DNA from: Liolophura sinensis
Taxonomy: Eukaryota > Mollusca > Polyplacophora > Chitonida > Chitonidae
Length of the DNA stretch: 64,000 bases
NCBI RefSeq assembly: GCF_032854445.1
Contig: NC_088299.1
Coordinates: forward strand, 16,301,608 to 16,365,607
Reading direction: 5' to 3'
The notes beneath the pieces were generated by a model. The model made no database searches and was not told the origin of the DNA. It saw only the letters and a program-made list of their open reading frames with translations. Shown in pieces: positions 20,436 through 30,490 of this stretch (position 1 is the first letter of the stretch; each line of letters begins with the position of its first letter). Position numbers and translations under genes: made by a program.

Positions 20436-23400
20436 CTGAAAATGAGGAAAACAAAAGCATATAAGTTTTTTGTTCAGGCCTACATCCCGGACATAAGCAT
20501 AAAAAACCTTCTTTAGAACTGATTCAGATCAGTTTCATTCATGTTTTCTTATAAAAATGTTCTAATTCAACTTTTCAAACCAAACGATCTTTAAAATTCA
20601 TTAAAATGAATATAATTAGTTACAACAATTAACATATTTTAACTCACCTATAGGCTGAACAAAATTTGAACCAACAAAAATATTTTAAATGAGCTACTAG
20701 GTGGTGGCATGGAAAAGTATCATTTTAAGGCCTTAATGTGTGCTCCTGATTAGCATTTCTAAGTACCAAAACTTTAGGTCAAACACAGTATTTTAATTCA
20801 CCTATAAATTAATCTGAAACACTTCTGGACAAAATGTTAGAAGACTCCAGCTGAGATAGGCAGTCCTGTATCCATCACTCACCTCACTTGATTCCTCCTG
20901 CTGATTAATGGTAGCTAGGGCCTCTTCTTGTGCGGTTTTCTTAGCATCCAATAACGACCTCTCCATCTTTGACCTCTCTGCTGCCACAAGCTCACTAGCT
21001 TTCTGCTCTGCTGCAGCCACAGCCTTCTGCAGCTCTGAGACAGCCTGACGCTTCACTTCATTCACGGCTTCCTCTGTAAGGGACACAACTCGTCATGAAA
21101 AATATCATGTATGGGAGTTCCCTCCCCTGCATTCATCAGTAACTTAATATTCTACATATAACTGTCAAGAATTAAAGCTTTACTGCAAGATTGAGTTTAC
21201 ACACACACAAGTCTGATTTACTGCCTTTTCTGCCTTGAGGCTTATGAAAAATAATGATTTTTATCAGCTAAAAAAATGATATTAAAAAATTCAAACACAA
21301 TATAAATTAAGAACAATCTATGAAATCAGTATCAGTTGATAATTTATTTGATTGATGTTTAATGCCGTGCTCAAGAATATTTCACTTATATGACGGCGGC
21401 CAGCATTATGATGGGAGGAAACCAGGCAGAGCCTGCGCGAAACTCATGACCATCCACACGTTGCTGGAAGACCTTCCCACGTATGGCCGCAGAGGAAGCC
21501 AGCATGAGCTGGACTTGACCTCAGAGCGACCGCATTGGTGAGAGGTTCCTGGGTTATTGTGCCGTGCTGCTGTGTTAACCCTCTCAACCACTGAGGCCCA
21601 AGTATTGGCTGACCATGAGCTCAATATGAGTCAAATGCAACCCAGTGAACTGAGCTCAACATGAGATGAGAAAAACCCATCAACTTAATACAATGTGCAC
21701 ATGCAAGCCATACGTGCAAAAGACCAACCTCATGACGAGGTACAGGTGGCTTAAGGCAGACTCAGACGTGACCCACCTGCTCGTCTTTTGACCTCGGACA
21801 CCCGGTCCTCCGTCTGCCGCAGTGTGTGCGCCATCATCTCGTTGTGGCGTTTCTTCATGTCGTGATCCATACCTTCTGCGTGGCGCCGCATCCACGTGGA
21901 CAGCTCCTCACGGTCACGCAGGCTGCGCTCCTGCAGTACTGCCAGCGCACGCTTTGTCTTGTCAACCATCCCAATTATGCAGTGCAGCATCTGTAACATG
22001 GAAGGGCAGACAATTCAGACTTAGGTCAACTGGGCGATATCAGAGTACTACTTGTGGGGAGAGAAATAAATGGTAAATGTTTGCTGAAATCACTAATCAC
22101 ATCATTAAGTGTCAACACATCTTACAACTTACAAGACAGGCCCAACTCATGCGCTCCTTATTTTTTATTTACAAACATTAGTATCAGTTTTAAAGACAAC
22201 TGTGTCAACTCAGTGTGCTAAACCTGCACCAAACAAAGCCCTACCGTTTCTACGTGCTTCCAGTCATCATCTAGACGATCAAGAGGCTCGTAAGGATCCC
22301 GTGAAAATCCTGAAAGGAAAAACCACGGATATATTTATTTATTTTACTAGAGTAGTGTTTTTTGCCACGCTCAAGAATATTTCACTTAGATGGCAGCCAG
22401 CATTACGGTAGGAGGAAACTGGGCAGAGCCCAAGGGAAACCCACGACCATGTGCAGATTGCTGGCAGCCCTTCCCACGTACAGCCAGAGAGACCACGGAT
22501 ATAAAGTCTCTAAATAATTAATACTTCTTCATAAAGCTGTTTGTTATAAAGAATTTGTGTGACCTTTCATGATACAGGGGTCAAAATAATAAGGTGTCCC
22601 TCTGTTCTAAATAGTTAAGTTTGACTGTGACCAGTGAGACAAATGTTACCTTTTACTTGTGACAAGTGAGTGTCTGTACACTATTTGTGGACATTTCTCA
22701 AATAATTTTGGCCCAAACTTCTTCATATCAACATTAGTCTCACACCTTCATATTTTTATCTGTAGTTTAGTATTTGATAGGAAGAAGCAAGATGTTTACC
22801 CTAATGTGGCTTCCAAGAGCCGGGTTAATAAAACAAATGCCAAAGAAAAAACAAAGAAAAAAAAATGAAGAAACAGCCATTCAGGTGAGACTTATAATCC
22901 CAGTACAGTCTAATAAGGATAACAGAGTACATCGACCTCTCTGGTCAACTAACCAAAGCCTGTGGGGTAAAAGCGCTCCCTTTCCCTCTCCCTGTCCAGC
23001 CTCTCGCGCTCGGCACGCTCTCGCTCCAGTCTCTCGCGCTCCCTCAGTTCTCTCGACAGACTGATGTCCTCTAACCGTATGGGGCCTCCTGAGCTGAGGC
23101 TCAGTGTGCCGTTAGGGCTAACCCTGCTGTTGTTGTGAGGGCTCAGAGGGTGGTGTCGCTTGGCGGGATGAGCCGCCTCCATGTGAGCATCCATACCATT
23201 CTCCTTAGGTCTGCAAATACCCAGCAACAAAGCACGGTGAGATCACAGCATTTACACTCTGATTTCCAGAATTAGAACTCCTAAAATAGCAATATTCAGG
23301 ATGACACAATTTTGATGCCTAACACAAAAATATTTAATCATCAATTATATCACACATGTACACAAACTTCTGTATCAATGCATCAATCTAATTGACATCA

Positions 23401-26400
23401 CCTCTCTGGCCGTACGTGGAAAGGTCTGCCAGCAGCATACAGATGGTCGGATGGTTTCCACTGGGCATTGCCCAGTTTCCTCCCATCATAATGCTGGGTG
23501 CTGGCATATAAGTGAAATATTCTTGAGCGTGGCAAAAAACACCACTCAAATAAATAAATAACTAAAATCACTATCTTACTTGTTAGCATTTATTCTAGCA
23601 TCAACACCAATGAGTATGAAGTGAACAGTTAGTCAGCTAAGAGTTATCTCCCCTTACACGCAGGTGCTAATTTCTGCTACACAAATCCTGTCTTCTTTTC
23701 TCTGCCTCAAAGAACATCTGTCTGACCCAGAATTCAAAAGAAGCCTTTGTTGTGGAACAAACTCACTCCTGTTTATCATACAGCCTAAACTATTTGTCAT
23801 GACAGGGTAGAAATGTGTGGGGAGTGAAACAAAATGTTACATGTTGCTGAACAAGGAGGACGGAGGAGAAGAGATTGATCTGAATTGTGATAATGCTATT
23901 CACGACAATGGCAGTACAGGCCATACGTAACCTGTCTGGGTAATGGCTACATGTACACTGTCTGGGCGGCCAAATTGCATGGGTTTTTGGGGGCTGAAGT
24001 GGACAAATGGGTTACAGCAGCATGGCTGGAGCTAAGTCCACCCTAAATTAGCATCCACTCTACTGCTTTCATTTGAGACGGCCACCCTTATGTTTTATAA
24101 GACCATCTTGTTCAAGAGTTCTAAAACCCGTGAAGTGACAGTTCAGATTTCTCCGCAAAAATGGTGATCAAATTACACATGATCTTTCAAACAGTGATCA
24201 AATCACACATGATCTTTCATTTCCAACACCATACTTCAGTTTATCAAGATCAGTCTAGTTCTCTGTTCGAACAGACACAAGAATCTGAGATGTGAGAATT
24301 ACAACCCAGTACTTTCACATTTCACACTAAAGAACTCGATCTGATATATATTCCATATTTGCACTTAAAACACATTTTCTTCAATTAATGAATGACTTAT
24401 CAGCCCCTGACGTCGCAGACCTTATAATGTATATTGTCTTTATTCTTACACACTATGGTCATCATAGTTTACAGTGTGTGTATCTTTCAATGACCAGAGC
24501 ATCAGTGTCTCAACTAGACATCATGTGGTCTGAGTGAGGAGGCTGCCGAGGCTGAGAGAGCAGATGCTACATCACCTGTCTCAGTGACATCACACCCAGC
24601 ACTATCCCCAGTCACCTCTCTCTAGCTGTGTGCCAACCAGTTTGCTCACACACACACACACACATATCCCGAATCATTGCTACTTGCCACTGCCTTATTT
24701 CCTCAAAAAGACCTTTTCTTATCATCTTTTTCTCCAATAAAAACTTCTTAAATGACATGTGTAATGAGTATTTTGTCATTTTTGTAATGGTGACTAATAA
24801 TTGTACAATAAGTCCACAAAATATGTGCCTGCTAAATAGTCAAGCTTCACAACACTGGCAAACGGATGCTACGTGTATGTCCCAACCCAGACAACACGAA
24901 ACCTTACCTGTCAGGCGACCTGCGTTTACCGTTCTCGTTGATGTCAGATGGCAGTGTATCCTGGGACTCCGTTGGAGAACTGTTAGCATCAAACAGTATA
25001 TGTTCATTATGGGCCAGGTACTGCTGAGTCGTCTGTTTGGACATCCGTGCGCAGTGTAGCAGTTCCCGCTGCAGAAGGGGTAGATTGGCCTGGAGAAAAA
25101 AAATCAAGAAATTCTAAATAAAGATTTAGGGTGCAATATGGACCTATCAAAGTGTAATAATTAGTTTAATTAGTTTGAATGTGATGAAACCCAAACCCAC
25201 AGTGCCAAGAATACCTGTAATTCTAACGAGGGCCAACTTAAGAATTTAACTACGTCTGCGTTGTCAAATAATTTCTCTCTTAGTCTTCTACATAATCTCT
25301 TCCATCAGATTAAATAAATAAATAAATAAATAAAGCTTCTGTAATTCAGCTGTTGTTTTAATGTGACTATATGACAGGAGCTTATCAGTCTTGCTGTACT
25401 TTCATAGCCATTTACACCAGCTGACACATATAGAATGCAAACGAGATATTGTTAAAACCTTCTATAATCTCACAAATCTACAAACATCTGTTGCTTGCAG
25501 TATTTTATTGTTAAGGACTTTTCATAATTTTTCCGAAACTACTTTATTTTACTTTTATCATCAATGTACTTTTTGTGCACAAAAACTTATGTCTCCAATT
25601 TTTCTGCCTATAAATCAGAATTCTTCCTGGGCGATTGAGCTGAGTAACCATCTGTTGTCTGAGAGTGTATAGATCAGTGGGGAGAGGGGTGACAGAGGGG
25701 TGGGAGGGGAGAATCTAAGGTACAGCTGTCGGTATGGCCAGTACACAAAGGCTAGCACAAGGAAGAAAACCCGGTTACTATGAGCAAACGATTTACATAC
25801 AGGCTGCCATTGTTAAAACATAATAAAAGAAATCTCTCCCCTCTCTAGGGTGCCCCCCCTCCCCCAACCCTTTCGATGTAGAACATGTGTGACCTCAGAG
25901 AACATAGAGCCCACACGTACACAACAAACAGGCAACCCCTTAAACAGCCTCAAATCTGCCCTCGTAAAAGCAACAAATTATCCAGTTTTTCAATCCATGG
26001 TCACAGATGTTTGCAAGGTGACTATCAGGAAATAAAATTTGAATTTTAAAATTAATTTCAAACTGGAAACATCGCTTAGTGGTGATTTTATGTGATACTG
26101 CTTAACACAGGAATCAACAGCTGTTTGGAGATTTGAATAATGATAGGCATTTTCAAAATGACACTTAAATCTGTCCAAGTAATAGAAAGCTTCACATAAC
26201 CAAATATTTTTTTTATTTACTTAACTACACATAGCTCTACATACTGTGCATATTATTTTCAATTAAATCTTGGAAAGTTAAATATTTTCAATTTCATTTC
26301 TAAATACTTAGAAATGTAAAACATACAAACTGAATTTACAAGCCACTCAGACAGTGAATACCCGTGTCGTTGTGCTCACAACAACATCAGACATCAGCCA

Positions 26401-27548
26401 TTGTGCTCACCTTAAGGAATGGAATAACAAATGGTCGAAGAGGGAAATTGGTAGCCTCTTGCAATTTTGCGTGAAATTCTTCTATTGACAAATGAGAGTT
26501 CTGAAAAGAAATTAACAATTCATTTATCCTATTGTACTGTAAACGTTATTTACTGTAAATTAAATTAGATCCAAATGCTGAATCAGCACTAGTTGGATTT
26601 ATATCACTGATAAAGGGTAACATATTTCTAGGGAGAAGACTTTTACATATTATACATGGAAAAAATACACCTACATTGTGCACAATATTTTTGTATCAAA
26701 TATTCTAAAAACCAGTGAAGACCTACTTGAATAAGTTTTGCAGTAAGCATAAAGCTAAACATACCACTAATCCTAAGACAAGTGTGCGGACCCGTTCCCC
26801 TATCTCAGGAGAGATGTCGGAGCCAAACTGCTGCAGTGTGGTGAGAAAACGTTTGAGCTTGCTGAGCTGTCTGGCCCCGCAAGCTGGGGGAAGTTGCTGG
26901 CTAGAGGCAGTGCTGCCCATGGAGGGTGGGGACGGGGTGCGTCCGTTAATACTGCTCAGCGGGGAGTGAGAGCCGTTCAGACCTGAAACATATCAAACAA
27001 TTAACAGATATTATATAAAATCTGACCCACAAGATGTGACGGACATCCACGTCTAGTCAGAAGAGTGGCTCTGACAGCTCAATGGAAAAGTTGCTGCTTT
27101 AAAATTAATCAAGTTTTCTCTTACAAAATCTCATCAAAATGCAAGATAGATCTGAATTGAGGATACAGACCATTGGGATCCTTTCTAGGAATGTACGTAG
27201 CATTAGGGCTGAACTGAATCCAGGCAATCCTAAACCTGTCAGAGTGTATTAACCTGTGGATCAAGCTGACATGAAGTCGTCAATGAAAGCTGTCCTCCTC
27301 AATGCAAAATGAGACAGAAGTGAAAAAAAACATGAAACACATTCGCTTTGATTTATCGTTCTTCTTAGATTTATTGACTAATCTGATACATGTCATTCTG
27401 TAAGCCTCACCTGACATGGTGCTTCCGCTGGAGTGGGGGCGTGTGATGGCAGCCACCCCTGCGATGGCGGTTGATGTGGGCGAGGTAGTCGTCTGAGAGG
27501 GTACTTTGGACTCAGGGGGCGAATCCGGCATAATGCTGTCCCGGTAAT
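20058..27548 (-). CDS. CBFA2T: ETO/MTG-family transcriptional corepressor (RUNX1T1/CBFA2T/nervy)
   Basis: Nine exons on the minus strand join in phase. From the ATG at 27531-27529 (M-P-D-S-P, as in vertebrate MTG proteins) they give about 571 residues, close to human RUNX1T1. Domains: NHR1/TAFH at about residues 74-175 ([20 protein letters not shown]); NHR2 oligomerisation helix at about 305-345 (W-K-H-V-E...M-V-D-K-T-K-R); NHR3 at about 383-435 ([19 protein letters not shown]); and a MYND finger at 448-484 with Cys448, 451, 459, 462, 468, 472, His480 and Cys484. By family knowledge, such proteins are nuclear scaffolds that bring HDAC/NCoR/SIN3 complexes to DNA-bound factors. They do not bind DNA themselves. 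The C-terminal tail after MYND has an Ala/Thr/Ser-rich run not found in vertebrate members. Upstream non-coding or alternative first exons are expected to the right. Confidence 0.97.
20883..21073 (-). CDS. MTG gene, NHR3 exon
   Basis: Encodes [20 protein letters not shown]...E-R-S-K-M-E-R-S-L and ends [10 protein letters not shown] in phase 0 at GTGAGT. The coiled-coil character matches NHR3. Confidence 0.95.
21338..21608 (-). mobile_element. tRNA-derived SINE, near full length
   Basis: Reversed copy in the MTG intron. The tail is AATTTATTTGATTGATG, the body TGCTCAAGAATATTTCACTT and GCCAGCATTATGATGGGAGG, and the head (B box on the minus strand, then a tRNA-like start) reaches CTCAACCACTGAGG at the right. 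Confidence 0.85.
21777..21990 (-). CDS. MTG gene, NHR2 exon
   Basis: Starts [16 protein letters not shown] after GTTACAG and contains [11 protein letters not shown]. It ends V-K-R-R-A in phase 1 at GTGGGT. NHR2 is the amphipathic helix through which MTG proteins tetramerise. Confidence 0.95.
22245..22309 (-). CDS. MTG gene, short exon before NHR2
   Basis: The exon has 65 bases between a CCTTTCAG acceptor and a GTAGGG donor. It encodes [21 protein letters not shown], equivalent to the E-W-K-H-L start of NHR2 in vertebrate proteins. Confidence 0.9.
22330..22490 (-). mobile_element. SINE, 3' portion
   Basis: Reversed copy with tail TTTATTTATTTTACTAGAGT and body CGCTCAAGAATATTTCACTT to CCCACGTACAGCCAGAGAGA; the tRNA head is missing. 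Confidence 0.8.
22954..23210 (-). CDS. MTG gene, variable linker exon rich in Arg/Glu
   Basis: Encodes [18 protein letters not shown], a Ser/Pro stretch, then a charged run of R-E-R/L-E-R-E-R repeats to F-Y-P-T-G-F. The donor is GTTAGT, which is less canonical. The charged repeat is lineage-specific; the ends align with the family. Confidence 0.9.
23211..24907. other. MTG intron
   Basis: Contains a SINE (23398-23575), a direct repeat GATCAAATCACACATGATCT in two copies (about 24166 and 24194) and a (CA)n run at 24646-24664. Nothing else recognisable. Confidence 0.5.
23398..23575 (+). mobile_element. SINE, body and tail
   Basis: Forward copy from CTCTCTGGCCGTACGTGGAA to AGTGAAATATTCTTGAGCGT and an AAATAAATAAATAA tail; the tRNA head is absent. 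Confidence 0.8.
24908..25089 (-). CDS. MTG gene, exon after NHR1
   Basis: Starts [20 protein letters not shown] after a CTCCAG acceptor and ends [13 protein letters not shown] at GACAG|GTAAGG, phase 2. It contains the end of the TAFH domain and the basic N-E-N-G-K-R-R motif, a likely nuclear localisation segment. Confidence 0.95.
25090..26410. other. MTG intron, unique AT-rich sequence
   Basis: Intron between the two exons around the end of NHR1. It has a short (AAAT)n run at about 25310-25335 and otherwise shows no element I can identify. Confidence 0.5.
26411..26500 (-). CDS. MTG gene, exon encoding second half of NHR1/TAFH
   Basis: Exactly 30 codons in phase 0 ([20 protein letters not shown] to ...V-I-P-F-L-K), between TTCTTTTCAG and GTGAGCAC. 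Nearly identical to vertebrate MTG proteins. Confidence 0.95.
26765..26982 (-). CDS. MTG gene, exon encoding first half of NHR1/TAFH
   Basis: Starts after TATGTTTCAG, ends LVLGLV at GTATGT. Encodes [10 protein letters not shown] and the highly conserved [20 protein letters not shown] segment, then [12 protein letters not shown]. Confidence 0.95.
27411..27548 (-). CDS. MTG gene, exon with MPDSP start
   Basis: The acceptor is TTGTACTTGTAG and the donor ATGTCAG|GTGAGG. It encodes [16 protein letters not shown] from the in-frame ATG, and ends in phase 1. The 17 bases before the ATG are open (Y-R-D-S-I), so an upstream coding exon could extend the N-terminus. Confidence 0.85.
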
Positions 27549-27589
27549 CTACAAGTACAAAAAATGACACCTGCTGAAGGGTACTACAT

Positions 27590-28394
27590 GTACACAAGAC
27601 ATTCACCTGACCACTGTGGATCTGAAAATCTTCACAGACCACTACCAGGGAAATACAGGTAAATTATCTTCAGGTGAGTTGTGTACACAAGACATTCACC
27701 TGACCGTTGTGGATCTGAAAATCTTCACAGACCACTACCAGGGAAATACAGGTAAATTATCTTCAGGTGAGTTGTGTACACAAGACATTCACCTGACCGT
27801 TGTGGATCTGAACATCTTCACAGACCACTACCAGGGAAATACAGGTAAATTATCTTCAGGTGAGTTGTGTACACAAGACATTCACCTGACCGTTGTGGAT
27901 CTGAACATCTTCACAGACCACTACCAGGGAAATACATGTAAATTATCTTCAGGTGAGTTGTGTACACAAGACATTCACCTGACCGTTGTGGATCTGAAAA
28001 TCTTCACAGACCACTACCAGGGAAATACAGGTAAATTATCTTCAGGTGAGTTGTGTACACAAGACATTCACCTGACCGTTGGGGATCTGAAAATCTTCAC
28101 AGACCACTACCAGGGAAATACAGGTAAATTATCTTCAGGTGAGTTGTGTACACAAGACATTCACCTGACCATTGTGGATCTGAAAATCTTCACAGACCAC
28201 TACCAGGGAAATACAGGTAAATTATCTTCAGGTGAGTTGTGTACACAAGACATTCACCTGACCGTTGTGGATCTGAAAATCTTCACAGACCACTACCAGG
28301 GAAATACAGGTAAATTATCTTCAGGTGAGTTGTGTACACAAGACATTCACCTGACCGTTGTGGATCTGAACATCAACATGTACAAATACACTAC
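27590..28394. repeat. 93-bp minisatellite, about 8 copies
   Basis: Unit of 93 bases (31 codons), very homogeneous, from GTGGATCTGAAAATCTTCAC through CAGGGAAATACAGGTAAATT to GACATTCACCTGACCGTT. Because 93 is a multiple of three it forms a 260-codon plus-strand frame. It lies in the intron just upstream of the MTG MPDSP exon. Its right edge resembles a minus-strand GTAGTG donor next to a candidate exon. Confidence 0.9.
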
Positions 28395-28431
28395 CTGAAG
28401 ATGTGCTAAGTCTAAGCCTCCTGGCTCCCAT
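28395..28431 (-). CDS. Candidate alternative first coding exon of the MTG gene
   Basis: On the minus strand an ATG at 28431 opens 12 codons (M-G-A-R-R-L-R-L-S-T-S-S) and ends CTTCAG|GTAGTG in phase 1. That is exactly the phase needed by the exon at 27548; the joined reading continues [11 protein letters not shown]. Vertebrate MTG genes use alternative short N-terminal exons at this place. The stretch is short and could be chance. Confidence 0.25.
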
Positions 28432-28837
28432 CTAGTGTATGGTAACATGCTAATAACTGAATGTGAAGGCTTCTAACAACAGACTCACTGATGGATATCA
28501 TACTGTTTTGAACCCATGATTGATACAGAGCTGTAAGTTACCTATGGTACATTATATTGCACAATCTTTTGATTTCTTGTAATGTTAATACAAATTCAAA
28601 TTCAAGTTCATCTCCGCCGGCAAACTAGGCAGGCAGCAAAGCAACAGAACATTTGACTCAAGGTAGCTATCATCTACTTGTACAGGTAAGTTAGACAGCT
28701 CAGGTATGCATGGACAGGTGAGTATCTCTGGTTATCCTGGCATCACAGACCAGCTGCAAACATCTGGCGCTGGTCAGTTATAGTCACTGCCACAAACACA
28801 CCATACCTGGCTCAGCATACACCTGGGCAGCTTTGAT

Positions 28838-29095
28838 TTATAATTTTGATTGTGGTATTCTGCAATACTTAAGAATATTTTACTGCTACAAGGGTGCCAA
28901 CATTATGGTGGGATGAAAATAGGAATAGCCTGGGAGGAAAACCAACACACATCCACATGTTGTTGGCAGACAAACAGCTTGAGAGAAAGCCAGCATGAGC
29001 TGGACTTGAACTCATAGCAACAGACAGGACTGGCCAGAGAATCCTGGGCACTGTGCTGCATTAGTGCGCTAAGTACTTAACCACTGAGGCTTTGA
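28838..29095 (-). mobile_element. tRNA-derived SINE, diverged full-length copy
   Basis: Reversed copy: TTTTGATTGTGGTATTCTGC tail side, AACATTATGGTGGGATGAAA body, GCCAGCATGAGCTGGACTTG with the B box, and a head ending TTAACCACTGAGGC. Confidence 0.75.
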
Positions 29096-30390
29096 GCACC
29101 TTTGACAACCACACGGTCAATTAGTGAGCACAAAACTGGGAAGGTGCTTTGATCTGTTAAGGAGCAGTACTAAATAAAACCACAGCTAACTTTAAGTACT
29201 GTTCAGTCAATCCACAAACTCAGAAAATTCAAAAGCTGGTTGGCCAGTTACTGGGGTGAAACTTAAGTCATGCTGATTCACTGCACTCAGGACTGAGCAG
29301 GTTAAGTGTCTGACACAGTCCAGTGAAGTCAGAGCTCTGAGCAGGAAATCATGATTTGTCAGATCAAACTAATTACTTAAACCCTCAAGGATCTGACATT
29401 TGATCAGTATTACTAGTACAGCTGTCAATCTATCTGCAAGACAGAATTAATAGGTGGCTATTGTGCATTGCATGTCCCATAATTATGAACAGCACACCTG
29501 AGTATAGAATTCAGGACACTGAACGATGACGTTTCAAATTATTCTTATTTATACCCGCCACACAGAAGACGAAACTGAAGGCTCAAAATTACAAGAATTC
29601 TTTTGGTTTTTTTTTTTCATTATTATTTCATGTTTTTGTTTTTTGTTTCTTTCTTTGGTGGGGGTGGGGGGGGGGGGGGGGGGTAATCTACATCCAATAT
29701 CTACAATGATGTACATATAAAATGTGTGATATCAAATGATAACAGCTGAATGGAAGGTACCTGCTTCCTCAACATACAAATTTTAAATGCACGAAGTGCC
29801 AGGCCTCAAGGAAACATGGACAGGTAGAGATTGTGTGCCTAACTGCTGGAGCATGGATGGAGCTTTCAAGTCCTACTCCTAAACTTGTATAACACATAAA
29901 GAACTCACTATGTATAGTCAGAATTCGCCACTCCAGTGTCAGGTGTAAAAAAGGTAAGGTTAGGTACTCATGCCAGGGACAAACAGAGAGTACATCTAGA
30001 ACTCTGCCAGGTGGTCTACCTATAAAGGTTGTGTCATAGATACCCTGAGGCCATTAGGCCCTGAACATTAGCAAGCACTCTCAAGATAATCTTCAATGAG
30101 TGCTGATCCCCATGGGTTTGACCTTAGATTCAGCCCCCCCCCCCCCTTCCTTTGACACATTGGTCAGTACTTACGACATACAACCACTGTGATTTCCATG
30201 ACAACTACCCCTCCCCAAACAGACCCCTGACATGATCACACAACATCAGGAGATAAGAGTTGGCAGATTACAGGTATAATGCAAATTTATCTGGGTGATA
30301 AACCTTACTTCTTCACATTCTTCAGAATGAATACAAAAAAAAAAAACAACAAAAAAAAGCAAACATATGCTGTTAAGTTAATGGTGTAGG

Positions 30391-30490
30391 CAGGACCTTT
30401 CTCTGTCACAACATCCAGTGTAAGCAGAACCTTTCTCTGTCACAACATCCAGAGTAAGTAGAACCTTTCTCTGTCACGACATCCAGACAA
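30391..30490. repeat. 34-bp tandem repeat, 3 copies
   Basis: Three units of ACCTTTCTCTGTCACAACAT followed by CCAGTGTAAGCAGA-type sequence. Confidence 0.75.

Noticed and set aside
27616-28398. 260-codon plus-strand open frame
   Set aside because: It is the 93-bp repeat read in one frame; the period of 31 codons keeps any open unit open. No splice sites, start context or family similarity.
29657-29685. Poly-G run as a possible G-quadruplex element
   Set aside because: Homopolymer runs of this kind occur several times here (also about 32161, 35651 and, as poly-C, 60686); nothing links them to a function.
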